A DNA stretch of 63,093 nt from Pirellulales bacterium. GTDB taxonomy: Bacteria; Planctomycetota; Planctomycetia; Pirellulales; Lacipirellulaceae. The notes below the pieces were generated by a model. That model saw only the letters and a list, made by a program, of their open reading frames with translations. It ran no database searches and was not told the origin of the DNA. Of this stretch, positions 45,721-56,304 are shown in pieces; the stretch's first letter is position 1; each line of letters starts with the position of its first letter. The position numbers were made by a program, and so were the translations under genes. The DNA is taken from the NCBI GenBank assembly GCA_028279215.1, contig JANQOF010000014.1, positions 1-63,093 of the forward strand. The letters are read 5' to 3'.

Positions 45721-46215
45721 ATGACCGATACCTCCCCAATCACCGAATCTCGCGTTTCAGAGCGTGGCGGATGGCAACTAGCGATTGTGCTCGTTGCCGT
45801 GCTGGGGATGGTGATAGCCGTTAATCACTTTCTCGGTCAGACTACCACGGTGGTTGGTGGGGAGATCGAGAGCCCTTGGCTGGGAAAAGTCGCACCCAAC
45901 GCCGGCATTACGCTCGCGCTGGACGACGGGCAGGGCTCCGCGACAGATTTCGAGATTATAGTCCCCTACCAGCCCAAAATGAACGTACTGGAAGCCATGC
46001 AACTGGCGGCGACGGCCGAGCCAGTCTGGCAATTCGCCTTCGACAACGTGGGTAGCGATGCATTTCTGACTCGCATTGGCGACCTAAAGAATGACAAACG
46101 TTCGAGGCGATATTGGCAGTATGAAGTGAACGGGGAGCGAGCCAACGTGAGTTTCGGAGCGCGGCGGCTTGAACCGGGCGACCACGTCTTGTGGAAATTT
46201 GCCCCGTCCGAATAA
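45721..46215 (+). CDS. DUF4430 (transcobalamin-like) membrane-anchored protein
   Basis: The 164-residue protein has one N-terminal membrane segment (LAIVLVAVLGMVIAVNHFL) after a short cytosolic tail, followed by an extracytoplasmic DUF4430 domain (PF14478). The marker is the C-terminal pattern WQYEVNGERANVSFGARRL then PGDHVLWKF, which is the usual W.Y.VNG...GD...W ending of this transcobalamin-like fold. It may bind a cobalamin-like or other ligand at the cell surface. It overlaps nothing and is followed 39 bases later by a multi-pass membrane gene. ATG 45721 has no strong Shine-Dalgarno (GGAG within ACTGGAGTGTC). Confidence 0.82.
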   Translation: MTDTSPITESRVSERGGWQLAIVLVAVLGMVIAVNHFLGQTTTVVGGEIESPWLGKVAPNAGITLALDDGQGSATDFEIIVPYQPKMNVLEAMQLAATAEPVWQFAFDNVGSDAFLTRIGDLKNDKRSRRYWQYEVNGERANVSFGARRLEPGDHVLWKFAPSE

Positions 46216-46254
46216 TGGGGAGGGACGACTCACCTCAACTCAAAGGACCGCACC

Positions 46255-46836
46255 GTGCGCCGATTTCTGCAGAGCAATAGTGACCTCTGGGTGTTCTTTC
46301 TCCTGGTCGCTATTGCCACCGTGGGGCGGATGGGCCGCGTGGATTGGAACTTCACGCCGGTGGCCGCTGCCGCGTTGTTTGCTGGATTCTACTTTCGCAA
46401 TCGGCTGATCGCCGCGCTGGTGCCGCTCGCGGCTCTGGCAATTAGCGACTTGGTGGAGCCGTTCCATTTCAGCCGGTGGGTTTTGGCGACTGTGTGGTTG
46501 TCGATGTTGCTACCGGCAATGTTGGGCCCATGGCTGCGCTCGGCACGCACTAAGAAGCAAATCGTCGGCCGGGGCGTCGTTTCCGCGCTGTTGCCGGCGA
46601 CGTTCTTTTTTCTCACCACCAACTTCGCCGTGTGGGCGATAGGACCCAGCTTGGGCTCGATGTTCGAGTATTCGCGAAACGTTGCCGGGCTGGCAACGTG
46701 CTACGCGGCGGCGCTACCGTTCTACGCTAAGATGCTCGCCGGCGACCTCTTCTACATGACCGTGCTGTTCGGAGCGTGGGCGCTCATCTGCGACCCGGCG
46801 CGAGAAGAGCAACTATCGCCAGCGCGTTCGATGTAG
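46255..46836 (+). CDS. multi-pass membrane protein, DUF6580-like (ECF S-component-like)
   Basis: This 193-residue protein has about five to six membrane segments: LWVFFLLVAIATVGRMG, AAAALFAGFYF, LIAALVPLAALAISDLV, WVLATVWLSMLLPAMLG, VVSALLPATFFFLTTNFAVW, and LAGDLFYMTVLFGAWAL. The NFTPVAAAALFAGFYF start and the overall layout fit the DUF6580 family and resemble substrate-binding components of ECF transporters. The GTG at 46255 has AAAGGA about eight bases upstream. It is almost certainly cotranscribed with the DUF4430 gene, 39 bases upstream. Substrate unknown; a vitamin is plausible. Confidence 0.78.
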   Translation: MRRFLQSNSDLWVFFLLVAIATVGRMGRVDWNFTPVAAAALFAGFYFRNRLIAALVPLAALAISDLVEPFHFSRWVLATVWLSMLLPAMLGPWLRSARTKKQIVGRGVVSALLPATFFFLTTNFAVWAIGPSLGSMFEYSRNVAGLATCYAAALPFYAKMLAGDLFYMTVLFGAWALICDPAREEQLSPARSM

Positions 46837-46845
46837 AAACGCAAT

Positions 46846-48216
46846 CTACGCTTCAGGTTCTGCCGCCGCGGCTTCTTCCTCTAGCATCTCTGCCTCTTCT
46901 TCCTCGTCGCTTTCGGGCGGCGCTTCGACCGCCTCGACGCCCAGCGAAGCGGAGGTTTGAGCCACGACGTCAGCCATCTGTTTCACGTCGCGTGTAAGAT
47001 TCAACAGAACCATGTTTCGGGCTGTCGCCGTGCCGATGACCGGGTTCGTGGCTGTCAGTACTTGGTCGAGCAGCGCTCCGAGCCTTTCATCTCCGATTGC
47101 TGGTCGGACCGCGGTGATACCCTTGTTCAACCCATTGAGCCGATGGAGCAAACGACGCACCTGGTACTCGTCAGGCAGTTCGGTATTCTGATTGTATCTG
47201 AACCCTCCCGGTGCCCCCCCCCCTCCTCTGCCGAGCGCACCCTCCTCGTAGTCGAGCGCCCGTTCCTTCTCGTCCGCGGCAATATCGCTTGCCAGTTGTA
47301 GAAATGTCTGCACGGTTTGTCGCTCGTCGATGCCAGCAGCCGACTTGTACGCTTCGCCGTAGGCTTCGAGCAGTTCCGCAACGCGCACTCGATTATTGAG
47401 CCGGGCCGTCTCGTCGCCGATGAACTTCAACATCGAGTTGTGCACCCGGTTGCCATCGCCAAGCACTCCAACACTGGCCAAGCCACGGGCGGCGATTACT
47501 TTGATCCATTGCGAAACGCTGGGCGAGATCTCATGGGGAAACCCATCTTTCTCTAGCACGGCAAGCAGCGCACCGGCAGTGGCGGAACGATTGGCCGCCG
47601 GCAACTGGGCCAAGGAGGCGGCGTGGCGCTCCAGGCCAATCAACGCGCCCACAATCAAGAACGCGGGAGCTCTCTCGGTGTTGATGCCGTTCGACACGTA
47701 ACTGGTCAGGTATTTGTTGGCATCGGGCAACGGTGCAGGTGGCTCGCCACCTTGGCCACTGTAGGTGGCATCAAGGTCGCCGAGGATCAGCATTGCGTTG
47801 TAGCGGACCGAAGGGTGGTAGGGGCCCTTCACGATCTCCTTCATCTTCTTGTGAGCCAATTGCGTGGCGTCTTTCTGAGCTGCTGGCGCGGCGCCACGCA
47901 CAAAGTTTCGCATGAAGTCGTATCGCATGCGCCCCAGATTGGCGAGCGACGATGCGTCGTACTGCGTCATCGAGGGGAAATAGACATCCAGAAGGAAGCG
48001 GCCAAACTGGTTCCGGTCGTCTGCGTTGCCACTCGGTGCGCGGGCATACGCCTTGGCCGACGTGGCGCGGTAGCGGCCCATGTCCTTGACTTCGTCCGAA
48101 GTGTACCGCCCCTGGCCACTTGCGACTGGAGCCGCCGCCAAGCCGAAAGCCAACGACAAGAACCCCAGCTGCTGGACTGCGCGGCCGACACGGAACCATG
48201 AACAACGATGATGCAC
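46846..48216 (-). CDS. exported planctomycete protein of unknown function (HEAT-like)
   Basis: The 456-residue protein starts with a signal peptide (LGFLSLAFGLAAAPVASG) and is mostly alpha-helical, with repeated short helix pairs reminiscent of HEAT repeats; I cannot name the family with certainty. It carries a Gly-rich loop (GRGGGGAPGG) near residue 350 and a highly acidic tail (PPESDEEEEAEMLEEEA). I chose GTG 48216 because GAGGAG precedes it by about ten bases and the signal peptide follows at once; the frame is open to 48366 but without support. It probably acts in the periplasm. It faces the DUF6580-like gene convergently, with nine bases between the stops. Confidence 0.7.
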   Translation of the reverse strand: MHHRCSWFRVGRAVQQLGFLSLAFGLAAAPVASGQGRYTSDEVKDMGRYRATSAKAYARAPSGNADDRNQFGRFLLDVYFPSMTQYDASSLANLGRMRYDFMRNFVRGAAPAAQKDATQLAHKKMKEIVKGPYHPSVRYNAMLILGDLDATYSGQGGEPPAPLPDANKYLTSYVSNGINTERAPAFLIVGALIGLERHAASLAQLPAANRSATAGALLAVLEKDGFPHEISPSVSQWIKVIAARGLASVGVLGDGNRVHNSMLKFIGDETARLNNRVRVAELLEAYGEAYKSAAGIDERQTVQTFLQLASDIAADEKERALDYEEGALGRGGGGAPGGFRYNQNTELPDEYQVRRLLHRLNGLNKGITAVRPAIGDERLGALLDQVLTATNPVIGTATARNMVLLNLTRDVKQMADVVAQTSASLGVEAVEAPPESDEEEEAEMLEEEAAAAEPEA

Positions 48217-48537
48217 GACGGACGACTCCTCGGAATTTCCCAACGTGGGTAACCTGCCAAATAGGTGGCCGGCTAGCACGATCGATATTGGTAACTTGAA
48301 AAATGGCAACCACTTGCGCGCAAAACACCCCTCTAATAGGCTAGCTGCAAGCGGTGCGAAAATCAAGAATTGAGCGCGCTGCCTAGTGGCGTTTAGCGGG
48401 TGGATCGCGGCGACGATTCACGCCACTCACCCTCGAATCGCGGCAGATCGCGACATTTATTGCAGGTCGTTGCCGGTAAGACCCGACACCCGCGCAACTG
48501 GACATTGCCAACCACGGGCCGCGGTAGGCCAGTAGCG
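48217..48537. other. intergenic region between two exported-protein genes
   Basis: About 320 bases between the start of the 456-residue protein gene and the stop of the DUF11 gene. There is a GAGGAG ribosome site for the former near 48231. I see no other gene or repeat family. Confidence 0.45.
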
Positions 48538-50970
48538 CTACTCGTCGCCGAACACTCGGGTGCTTTCTTCTTTGCGAATCGGCTGGCCGAGGTCGTCGGT
48601 ACGAACCTCAACCATCATCCGCTGATCACCGGGCTGCACGCCCTGCACGTCGACACGAAATACCGAGTCGGCCTTGGGTGCCAGACGACCGATCGGCTCG
48701 AACACGACGCCTTCGGCCTCGACGGAGTGCCTGGTTTCGCCCTGTGCATTGGTAACCGTCATGCCAGGCGGCACAAGCGCGGTGACCTGCACATTGGTTG
48801 CGGCTTTGGAACCTTGGTTCACGACACGAACCTCGTAGCTGGTCGCGCCTCCCACTTCGATGGGGTCTTGAGCGTCGGCCACGGTGAACATGATGGCCGC
48901 CAAGCCCTCAATGCGTACGGGTTGGGTGGTACGGTCTTCGAGTCCTTCGCGCGCGCGGCCTTCGACCTCAATGGTATGGTCGCCCGACTGCACGGGCAAT
49001 GCAACCAACTCAACCGTGCCGTTCTGACCTTCTGGCAATTCAGCGAGCGACCAATAAACACTGTGCGTTGCCGAATCGTACTCGCCCAGGTTGTTGGCCC
49101 GAACGAATCGCATGCCCTTGGGCAACTTGGTGACCAGTTGCACGTCTTTGGCCGGCGCGGTGCCAGGGTTGTCAACACTTACCGTGTAGGTTGCGGGCCG
49201 CTCCAAATAGCGGCGAGCAGGTCCATCGACGCCAACCGTTAGCGCCGGCGATATGACTTCGAACTCCACCTCCTGCTGTACTTGTAGGTTGCCATCGGCG
49301 CGGGCGGTGAGCACGTTCACTACGCGGCCGGGCTTCTCGGCCGTGAGCACCAGTTCCATGCGGCGCGTTTCGCCAGCCCGCAAGGTGCCCACTTCAAACT
49401 CCAGGGCGGGTCCCGCTTGATGACGGACGTTCTCGGGCACGTTTTCCAGTAGCATTACGCCGGTAGCGTCGCCGGTGCCGGGGTTGTGTAGTTCAATGGT
49501 CAAACGCTGCTGCCGGCCAATGAGCACTTCGCCGGGCGCCGACATCCGCAAAGCAAGTTGTGGGCGGGTGCACCGCGATTTGGCCGACGCGTGCGAGGCG
49601 AAGATCACCTTGGCGACACTGCCGATCTCGCCTTCCTCGGTCGGCATCAGTTCAACTTCCATCGTTCGCTCCTCGCCCGGCGATAGCGTCCCGAGTTGCC
49701 ATCGAAGGGTTCCGCCGGTCGATTCGGGCTGCGGCGACGCGGCAACGAATCGAGCGCCTTGTGGCACTTCGTCTTCCACTACAACGTTGTCAGCGGGGCG
49801 CTGCCCTGTGTTGCGGATCTTGATCACGAACTTACATTCTTTGCCCACCTGGATCTCTTCGGGGGCGAACTTCTGCAGCACCAGAGATGGCCGCTGCGGG
49901 CCCTCCAGTGCTCGTTCGCCTGGACGGCCGGTGCCTTCGTCGATCGCCACGCCCATCGGTTCTTCGACCGGCGTGGGAGCGAATGCGTTGTAGTCGCTTG
50001 CCGGTTCGACAGGCGGTGACTGCTCTGGAGCGGAGAACGCTGACGGCGGCGTGGAAGCGATCGCTTGTTGAGCAATCTCGGCATCTTCAGCCACCATGGG
50101 CGCCGCAGCCGCGAACGGCGCGGCGTCCGCAACGGCTTGCGAATCTAAGGGAGCTTCCGCAAAGCGGTTGTTGTATTGATCTTGTTCAAACGTATGCCGG
50201 GCGGGCGCGGGGGTAGGCCCCGGAATCGCCTCGGCGACCGGTGCGGCCTGGCTGGCGGCGGTAGCGGCGGCGGGCAACGCCGCAACGGCAGCGGTGCGTA
50301 ACGGGTTGCCTTGTGGAACACCCGCCGGTTCGGGGGCGACTGCTTCGCGGTAGTTATCCGTTGCGGCAACCGGCAGTGCCGCCGACTCAGCGAATGCCCG
50401 CTCGGCCGCCGTGTTGTCGGCCACCGGAAGCGGCGCCGCGTCGCCAAACGGGCCAGGCTCGATGGAGCGCAACGGGTTGTCGTCGGGTAACGCTTCCATT
50501 GTGGGAGATTCGACCGCCGGCGATTGCCCGCGGGCGATCGGCACTTCGGCCGAGTGGGGTTCGTCGCTTACCGGCGACTCCGCGTATCGATCGCCTGGCA
50601 CTGCCGGCTCCGGGAGCGGCGGAAGCCCAGCAGCCACGTCAACCGGCGGCGTAGCGTAGCGATCGGTAGAGGGAAGTGCCCGCGAAGGTTCTACATCTTC
50701 GGGCGGCGTATCGGGTGCATTGGGCGTGGGAGTGGGTGTGGAAAGCTCTTGGCTCCACTTGCTTGCCAGAGCACCTAACGTGTCGTTACCTTGTGTGTCA
50801 TCGGCTTGGGCCGATTCGAAACCGGCTTCCAAGTCACTTTGCGTCTCGGCCGACAACTTTTTGCCCGGCGATGCGTAGATCCAGTAGCCGCCACCACCGC
50901 CGGCAGCCGCCAAACCCGTTGCCAGAATGGTGGGCAGTAGAATACGACGACGCGGTTTCGGATTCGACAT
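48538..50970 (-). CDS. large exported protein with four DUF11 domains
   Basis: The 810-residue protein has an N-terminal membrane anchor (LLPTILATGLAAAGGGGGYW) and then about 330 residues of Pro/Ala-rich low complexity with many short E/P/S motifs. Four successive DUF11-type beta-sandwich domains follow, each with the pattern (I/V)G...(Y/F)...(V/I)xNxG...A..V...(D/E)xxPxGxxF. Examples are IRNTGQRPADNVVVEDEVPQ and VSVDNPGTAPAKDVQLVTKL. Such proteins sit in the outer envelope or cell surface of planctomycetes. ATG 50970 (MSNPKPRRR) is the natural start; the open frame to 51234 overlaps the end of cstA and would lack an anchor. Confidence 0.85.
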   Translation of the reverse strand: MSNPKPRRRILLPTILATGLAAAGGGGGYWIYASPGKKLSAETQSDLEAGFESAQADDTQGNDTLGALASKWSQELSTPTPTPNAPDTPPEDVEPSRALPSTDRYATPPVDVAAGLPPLPEPAVPGDRYAESPVSDEPHSAEVPIARGQSPAVESPTMEALPDDNPLRSIEPGPFGDAAPLPVADNTAAERAFAESAALPVAATDNYREAVAPEPAGVPQGNPLRTAAVAALPAAATAASQAAPVAEAIPGPTPAPARHTFEQDQYNNRFAEAPLDSQAVADAAPFAAAAPMVAEDAEIAQQAIASTPPSAFSAPEQSPPVEPASDYNAFAPTPVEEPMGVAIDEGTGRPGERALEGPQRPSLVLQKFAPEEIQVGKECKFVIKIRNTGQRPADNVVVEDEVPQGARFVAASPQPESTGGTLRWQLGTLSPGEERTMEVELMPTEEGEIGSVAKVIFASHASAKSRCTRPQLALRMSAPGEVLIGRQQRLTIELHNPGTGDATGVMLLENVPENVRHQAGPALEFEVGTLRAGETRRMELVLTAEKPGRVVNVLTARADGNLQVQQEVEFEVISPALTVGVDGPARRYLERPATYTVSVDNPGTAPAKDVQLVTKLPKGMRFVRANNLGEYDSATHSVYWSLAELPEGQNGTVELVALPVQSGDHTIEVEGRAREGLEDRTTQPVRIEGLAAIMFTVADAQDPIEVGGATSYEVRVVNQGSKAATNVQVTALVPPGMTVTNAQGETRHSVEAEGVVFEPIGRLAPKADSVFRVDVQGVQPGDQRMMVEVRTDDLGQPIRKEESTRVFGDE

Positions 50971-51160
50971 GGTTTCGTTTTCCAATCCGTTGGTTGCCAG
51001 ACAACTGGCCATTCCATGGTGTCGATAAGACACGTCCATTGCTCGACGCGCACCTCGCACCGGCGGCGCGGGATACGAATTCGGGTAGTACCAAATCGAG
51101 GTCGGCGGACAAAGAGCGATTCGCCGTCGACGGGCGAGAGTTACCGGACAGAATGCGTTG

Positions 51161-53017
51161 CTAGCACGATCGCCCGCCGCTCGCGGCCAGCGAGCGGAGC
51201 GGCGGTAGCCCCTCCTCGAGCACGCCGTTGGCACGACGCCAGGTCGCCAGTCCTTCGGCGATCATCCACGCTTCGAGCCCCAGAATCGCTAACCCAAAGG
51301 CGACCAACTGCCACTGCTGTTTGGGCCAGAACTCGAAGATCACCTGGTAGGTCATTGCCCAGGCCGGCATGATCAGCATCAGGCACATCGGCAGCACGGC
51401 AAACCAAGTTGCGATGCTCCGTCTTCGCAGGTAGAAAGCCAGCACTAGGAATGCCAATCCGGCGAGCAATTGGTTTATGGCCCCAAACAACGGCCACAAG
51501 ATGAGTCCACCCGAGCCAGGCCCCTTTGGTCCAGGTAGCAGGGCAATCGCCCCGCCAACGCCGACTGCGATTGTCGTGGCGACGTACTTGTTCGTGAGCG
51601 GCGAAAGGTGCACCGTTGTTCCGAGTTCTTGAATGACATATCGCTGCAAACGCGTCGCTGTGTCTAACGTGGTGGCCGCGAAGCAGGCTACCAGCACGGC
51701 GATGATGGCAATCGCCAACTGGATGTCGATACCGAGCGATGCGACAAAGTTGGCGCCGCCGTCGACAAACGCCGCCACCTTCTGGCCTAGGCCGAGGCTC
51801 GCCCAGCCACCGATGGTGACTTCGCTACCGTCGGCGGCAATCGACGTCACCCCTCCAGACGGGTAACGACTCTGCCATGCGGCTTCGCCTGTGAGCATCT
51901 GGCCGGTCGACTTGTCTTGGACTCCAATGCCGAGCCCGGCGCAGCACGCCAGAATCACGATCACCGCGAGCGCCCCTTCAAGCAACATACTGCCATAGCC
52001 GACGTATCGCGCATCCGATTCGCACGCGAGTTGCTTGCTGGTGGTTCCGCTGGAGACAAGACAGTGAAACCCACTACACGCGCCACACGCGATGGTCACA
52101 AATAAGAACGGCCAAATGGGCGGAGCGTCGATCGGTACGTTGGTCGCAACGGCTGGCGCGCTACCTGCAAGGTCGGTCTTGCCAGTTAGCCCCGCGACTA
52201 CCAATCCTGCAACCAACAAGGCAAGTGCCACAAGCAATTGGTGACTGTTCACGTAGTCGCGCGGCTGCAACAGCAGCCATACCGGCAGCACCGAAGCGAG
52301 AAAGCAGTAAACAAGCAGCAGCGCGGTCCATTGAAGGGTGGGGGTTCCGTAGGCACCAAGAGCCTCAATGGGCGACAGCGTCAGCTGGAACCTCTCGTCG
52401 TAAACGCCCACGTACACGGCACCGTACAAGATGGCCAGCGCGGCAAGCGACGGCCACAGCAAACCAACGCGGGCCTTGTACACCAGAAGACCCACGGCCA
52501 CGGCAACCGGAATCGCCATCACCACGCTCAGCACTGACTGAGGATAGATGTCGAATATTGCGGCAATCACCAATCCAAAAATGGCAATCACAATCGATAG
52601 GGCGAAGAACAGAATCAGCAAAAACAACAACTTCGCCCGTGGCGAAATGACGCGTCCGGCAATCTCGCCGACGGTTTGGCCTCGATTGCGCAGGCTAACC
52701 ACTAGCGCCCCCAAGTCGTGTACGGCACCGATAAAGATTGAGCCGAACACCACCCACAACAGCGCCGGCAGCCATCCCCAGAACACCGCGATCGCTGGGC
52801 CGACGATGGGCCCCGTGCCCGCGATGCTGGTGAAGTGGTGGCCGAAGACCACCGACCGCCGTGTCGGCACATAGTCGACATCGTCACGCAACTCGTGGCT
52901 CGGAACGATGCGCGTGTCGTCGAGCGCGAAAATCCGCTGCCCAAGCCATTGCCCATAAGTGTTGTAGGCAACGATAAAGGCAACGAACGACCCAACGGCC
53001 ACGAAGATGGTGAGCAT
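51161..53017 (-). CDS. cstA: carbon starvation protein A family transporter
   Basis: CstA-type proteins are large membrane transporters for peptides or pyruvate, used during carbon starvation. The 618-residue protein has about 16 membrane segments. Family blocks are VVFGHHFTSIAGTGPIVGPA, GAVHDLGALVVSLRNRGQTV and CGACSGFHCLVSSGTTSKQL. It is shorter than E. coli CstA (701), as in many other bacteria. ATG 53017 begins the first membrane segment (LTIFVAVGSFVAFIVAY). The next gene, with DUF11 domains, starts 190 bases downstream of its stop. Confidence 0.94.
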   Translation of the reverse strand: MLTIFVAVGSFVAFIVAYNTYGQWLGQRIFALDDTRIVPSHELRDDVDYVPTRRSVVFGHHFTSIAGTGPIVGPAIAVFWGWLPALLWVVFGSIFIGAVHDLGALVVSLRNRGQTVGEIAGRVISPRAKLLFLLILFFALSIVIAIFGLVIAAIFDIYPQSVLSVVMAIPVAVAVGLLVYKARVGLLWPSLAALAILYGAVYVGVYDERFQLTLSPIEALGAYGTPTLQWTALLLVYCFLASVLPVWLLLQPRDYVNSHQLLVALALLVAGLVVAGLTGKTDLAGSAPAVATNVPIDAPPIWPFLFVTIACGACSGFHCLVSSGTTSKQLACESDARYVGYGSMLLEGALAVIVILACCAGLGIGVQDKSTGQMLTGEAAWQSRYPSGGVTSIAADGSEVTIGGWASLGLGQKVAAFVDGGANFVASLGIDIQLAIAIIAVLVACFAATTLDTATRLQRYVIQELGTTVHLSPLTNKYVATTIAVGVGGAIALLPGPKGPGSGGLILWPLFGAINQLLAGLAFLVLAFYLRRRSIATWFAVLPMCLMLIMPAWAMTYQVIFEFWPKQQWQLVAFGLAILGLEAWMIAEGLATWRRANGVLEEGLPPLRSLAASGGRSC

Positions 53018-53363
53018 GGAGGAGAGCCTGACGAAGACGATTCGAGGTAATCATTCATGATAGCTGCCATTTCTTCGGCGTCACAAGCGAACATCGTGCC
53101 CGCTCGGCAGCGCCGACAAAGCCAGTCTGTGGGAAATGGGTGGGAAATCAGGCGGCGAGCAGCCATTGTCGCGGGAAGTTGGCCCCAGGCGGTTGCAAAG
53201 CAGGAGAAAACTGCTATCATTCCTGAAACTGATGTGGGTTTTCGACCCCTGTATGGTGCCCGTGGGTCATCAATCGGGGTTTTTCGCCCAAAACGCACAG
53301 CAGAAGGGAGTCGCAAAACAACGCCGCGTGACGGCTTGAGGGCTCGCGCTTGGGACCTGTGTC
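53018..53363. other. divergent intergenic region between cstA and mraZ
   Basis: About 345 bases. Two GTGGG strings (53234-53238 and 53262-53266), each followed by a T-rich stretch, could be MraZ boxes, although known boxes are spaced about 10 bases apart and these are 28 apart. No gene is convincing; short frames here are shadows. Confidence 0.4.
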
Positions 53364-53858
53364 ATGCCGTCCGTCGAAGGTTTGTTGCTCGGTGAGGCCA
53401 CTCGCACGCTCGACGACCGTTACCGGTTGTCGCTGCCCAGTGAGCTTGCAAGTGGCTTGATTGCCGACGACGCCGAGTCGCCACACTGTTTGATTGCCAA
53501 GGAACGGCCCGGCTGCCTGAGCTTGTGGAATCTCGAGCGATGGCAAAAGCACCTAGACGATGGTGTAGCGCTCGTAACGAGCAAGATCGAAGCGGGAAAG
53601 CTCGACGGACGTGTGGCCGAGGTGCAACAGCTTGGGCGACTGCTGTCGACCCGACAACGTGAAGTGGCCCTCGCAGGACGCGGCCGCTTGGTTGTGCCGG
53701 AAGGTTTTCGAGAGTTGCTTGCCGTCGAACCGGGCGGCACGGTCGTTCTGGTCGGCGCAGCCGTGTGCGTTGAGATTTGGAATCCCGAACATTGGGCCGG
53801 CACGATCGGTGAAGAGATGCCTACCTTCCGACAGTTGTTCGACCAACTTTCCAGCTAA
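53364..53858 (+). CDS. mraZ: MraZ-like transcriptional regulator
   Basis: MraZ is a DNA-binding repressor that normally controls the division and cell wall cluster and binds TGGG-type repeats in its own promoter. The 164-residue protein carries two MraZ domains: GEATRTLDDRYRLSLPSEL at the N-terminus and REVALAGRGRLVVPEGFREL in the second half, with an EIWNPEHW-like end. The length is slightly above the normal 140-150. Here it stands alone between cstA and DUF1844, with no ftsL, mraW or mur genes around. The ATG at 53364 has weak upstream signal (GGGACC). Confidence 0.9.
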   Translation: MPSVEGLLLGEATRTLDDRYRLSLPSELASGLIADDAESPHCLIAKERPGCLSLWNLERWQKHLDDGVALVTSKIEAGKLDGRVAEVQQLGRLLSTRQREVALAGRGRLVVPEGFRELLAVEPGGTVVLVGAAVCVEIWNPEHWAGTIGEEMPTFRQLFDQLSS

Positions 53859-54014
53859 CCGCGACCACAACCCATCCACCCTAGCCGAGCCGAGTTGCTC
53901 GGCGCCAACCACGCCCAGTTACCAATCGCACGACGCGTTGAACCCCCGTCCGTTGTCACCCGGCGCGGGATGCAAGTCATCGTGAACGTTCGAGCGAGCG
54001 GAACTGGGCGTGGT

Positions 54015-54437
54015 TTATTTTGATTCCGGCTTGGGCGAGGATTCCCCAGCGGGCATCGCTACGAATGCCATCCGCAGTTGGTGAAGCAATTGTTCCACTC
54101 CAGCCGATTCTTCAGCGGCGACGTTGCCGAGCGTTTTTTCGCGGAGCATTTCGATGGTATCGATCAGGTACTTGGCCTGATTGCGTCGCGGCGTGATCTC
54201 GCCGGTCGCAGGGTGGGGCAGTTGGCCCAGGGCGATCATCGCCTCGGCGACCAGCGACTGAATGAGCATGGCAAACGACGCCGGAGGCATCTGCGGGTCG
54301 ACGTCGGCCGCGGCTGTGTCCGACGCTTCAGCGCCAGACTCCGGCGAGGTTTCACCTGCTTTGGCCGCCGCCTTCTCTGCCTCGACCTGCGACTTCCAGT
54401 CTTCGTCGATGATAATCTTGGGTTTTTCTTCGGACAT
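54015..54437 (-). CDS. DUF1844 protein
   Basis: A 140-residue cytosolic protein with a DUF1844 domain (PF08899) in the second half. The evidence is the pattern MPPASFAMLIQSLVAEAMIA, LGQLPHPATGE and NQAKYLIDTIEMLREKT. The N-terminal 45 residues are Glu/Ala/Lys-rich and disordered. The function is unknown. It lies 71 bases downstream of pyrG on the same strand, in a run of minus-strand genes that goes back to the ribosomal protein group. Confidence 0.88.
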   Translation of the reverse strand: MSEEKPKIIIDEDWKSQVEAEKAAAKAGETSPESGAEASDTAAADVDPQMPPASFAMLIQSLVAEAMIALGQLPHPATGEITPRRNQAKYLIDTIEMLREKTLGNVAAEESAGVEQLLHQLRMAFVAMPAGESSPKPESK

Positions 54438-54508
54438 TTTTGATTATCCTGTCGTCAACACGGCACAAAATTGCGCGTGGCCGTCGACCGCGCCTGTGAG
54501 TCTAGTCG

Positions 54509-56254
<1,746 letters not shown>

Positions 56255-56304
56255 CTACCTGGAACTCTCGCTGATGCGGAGGGGATTACCAAATGCGACT
56301 GAGA

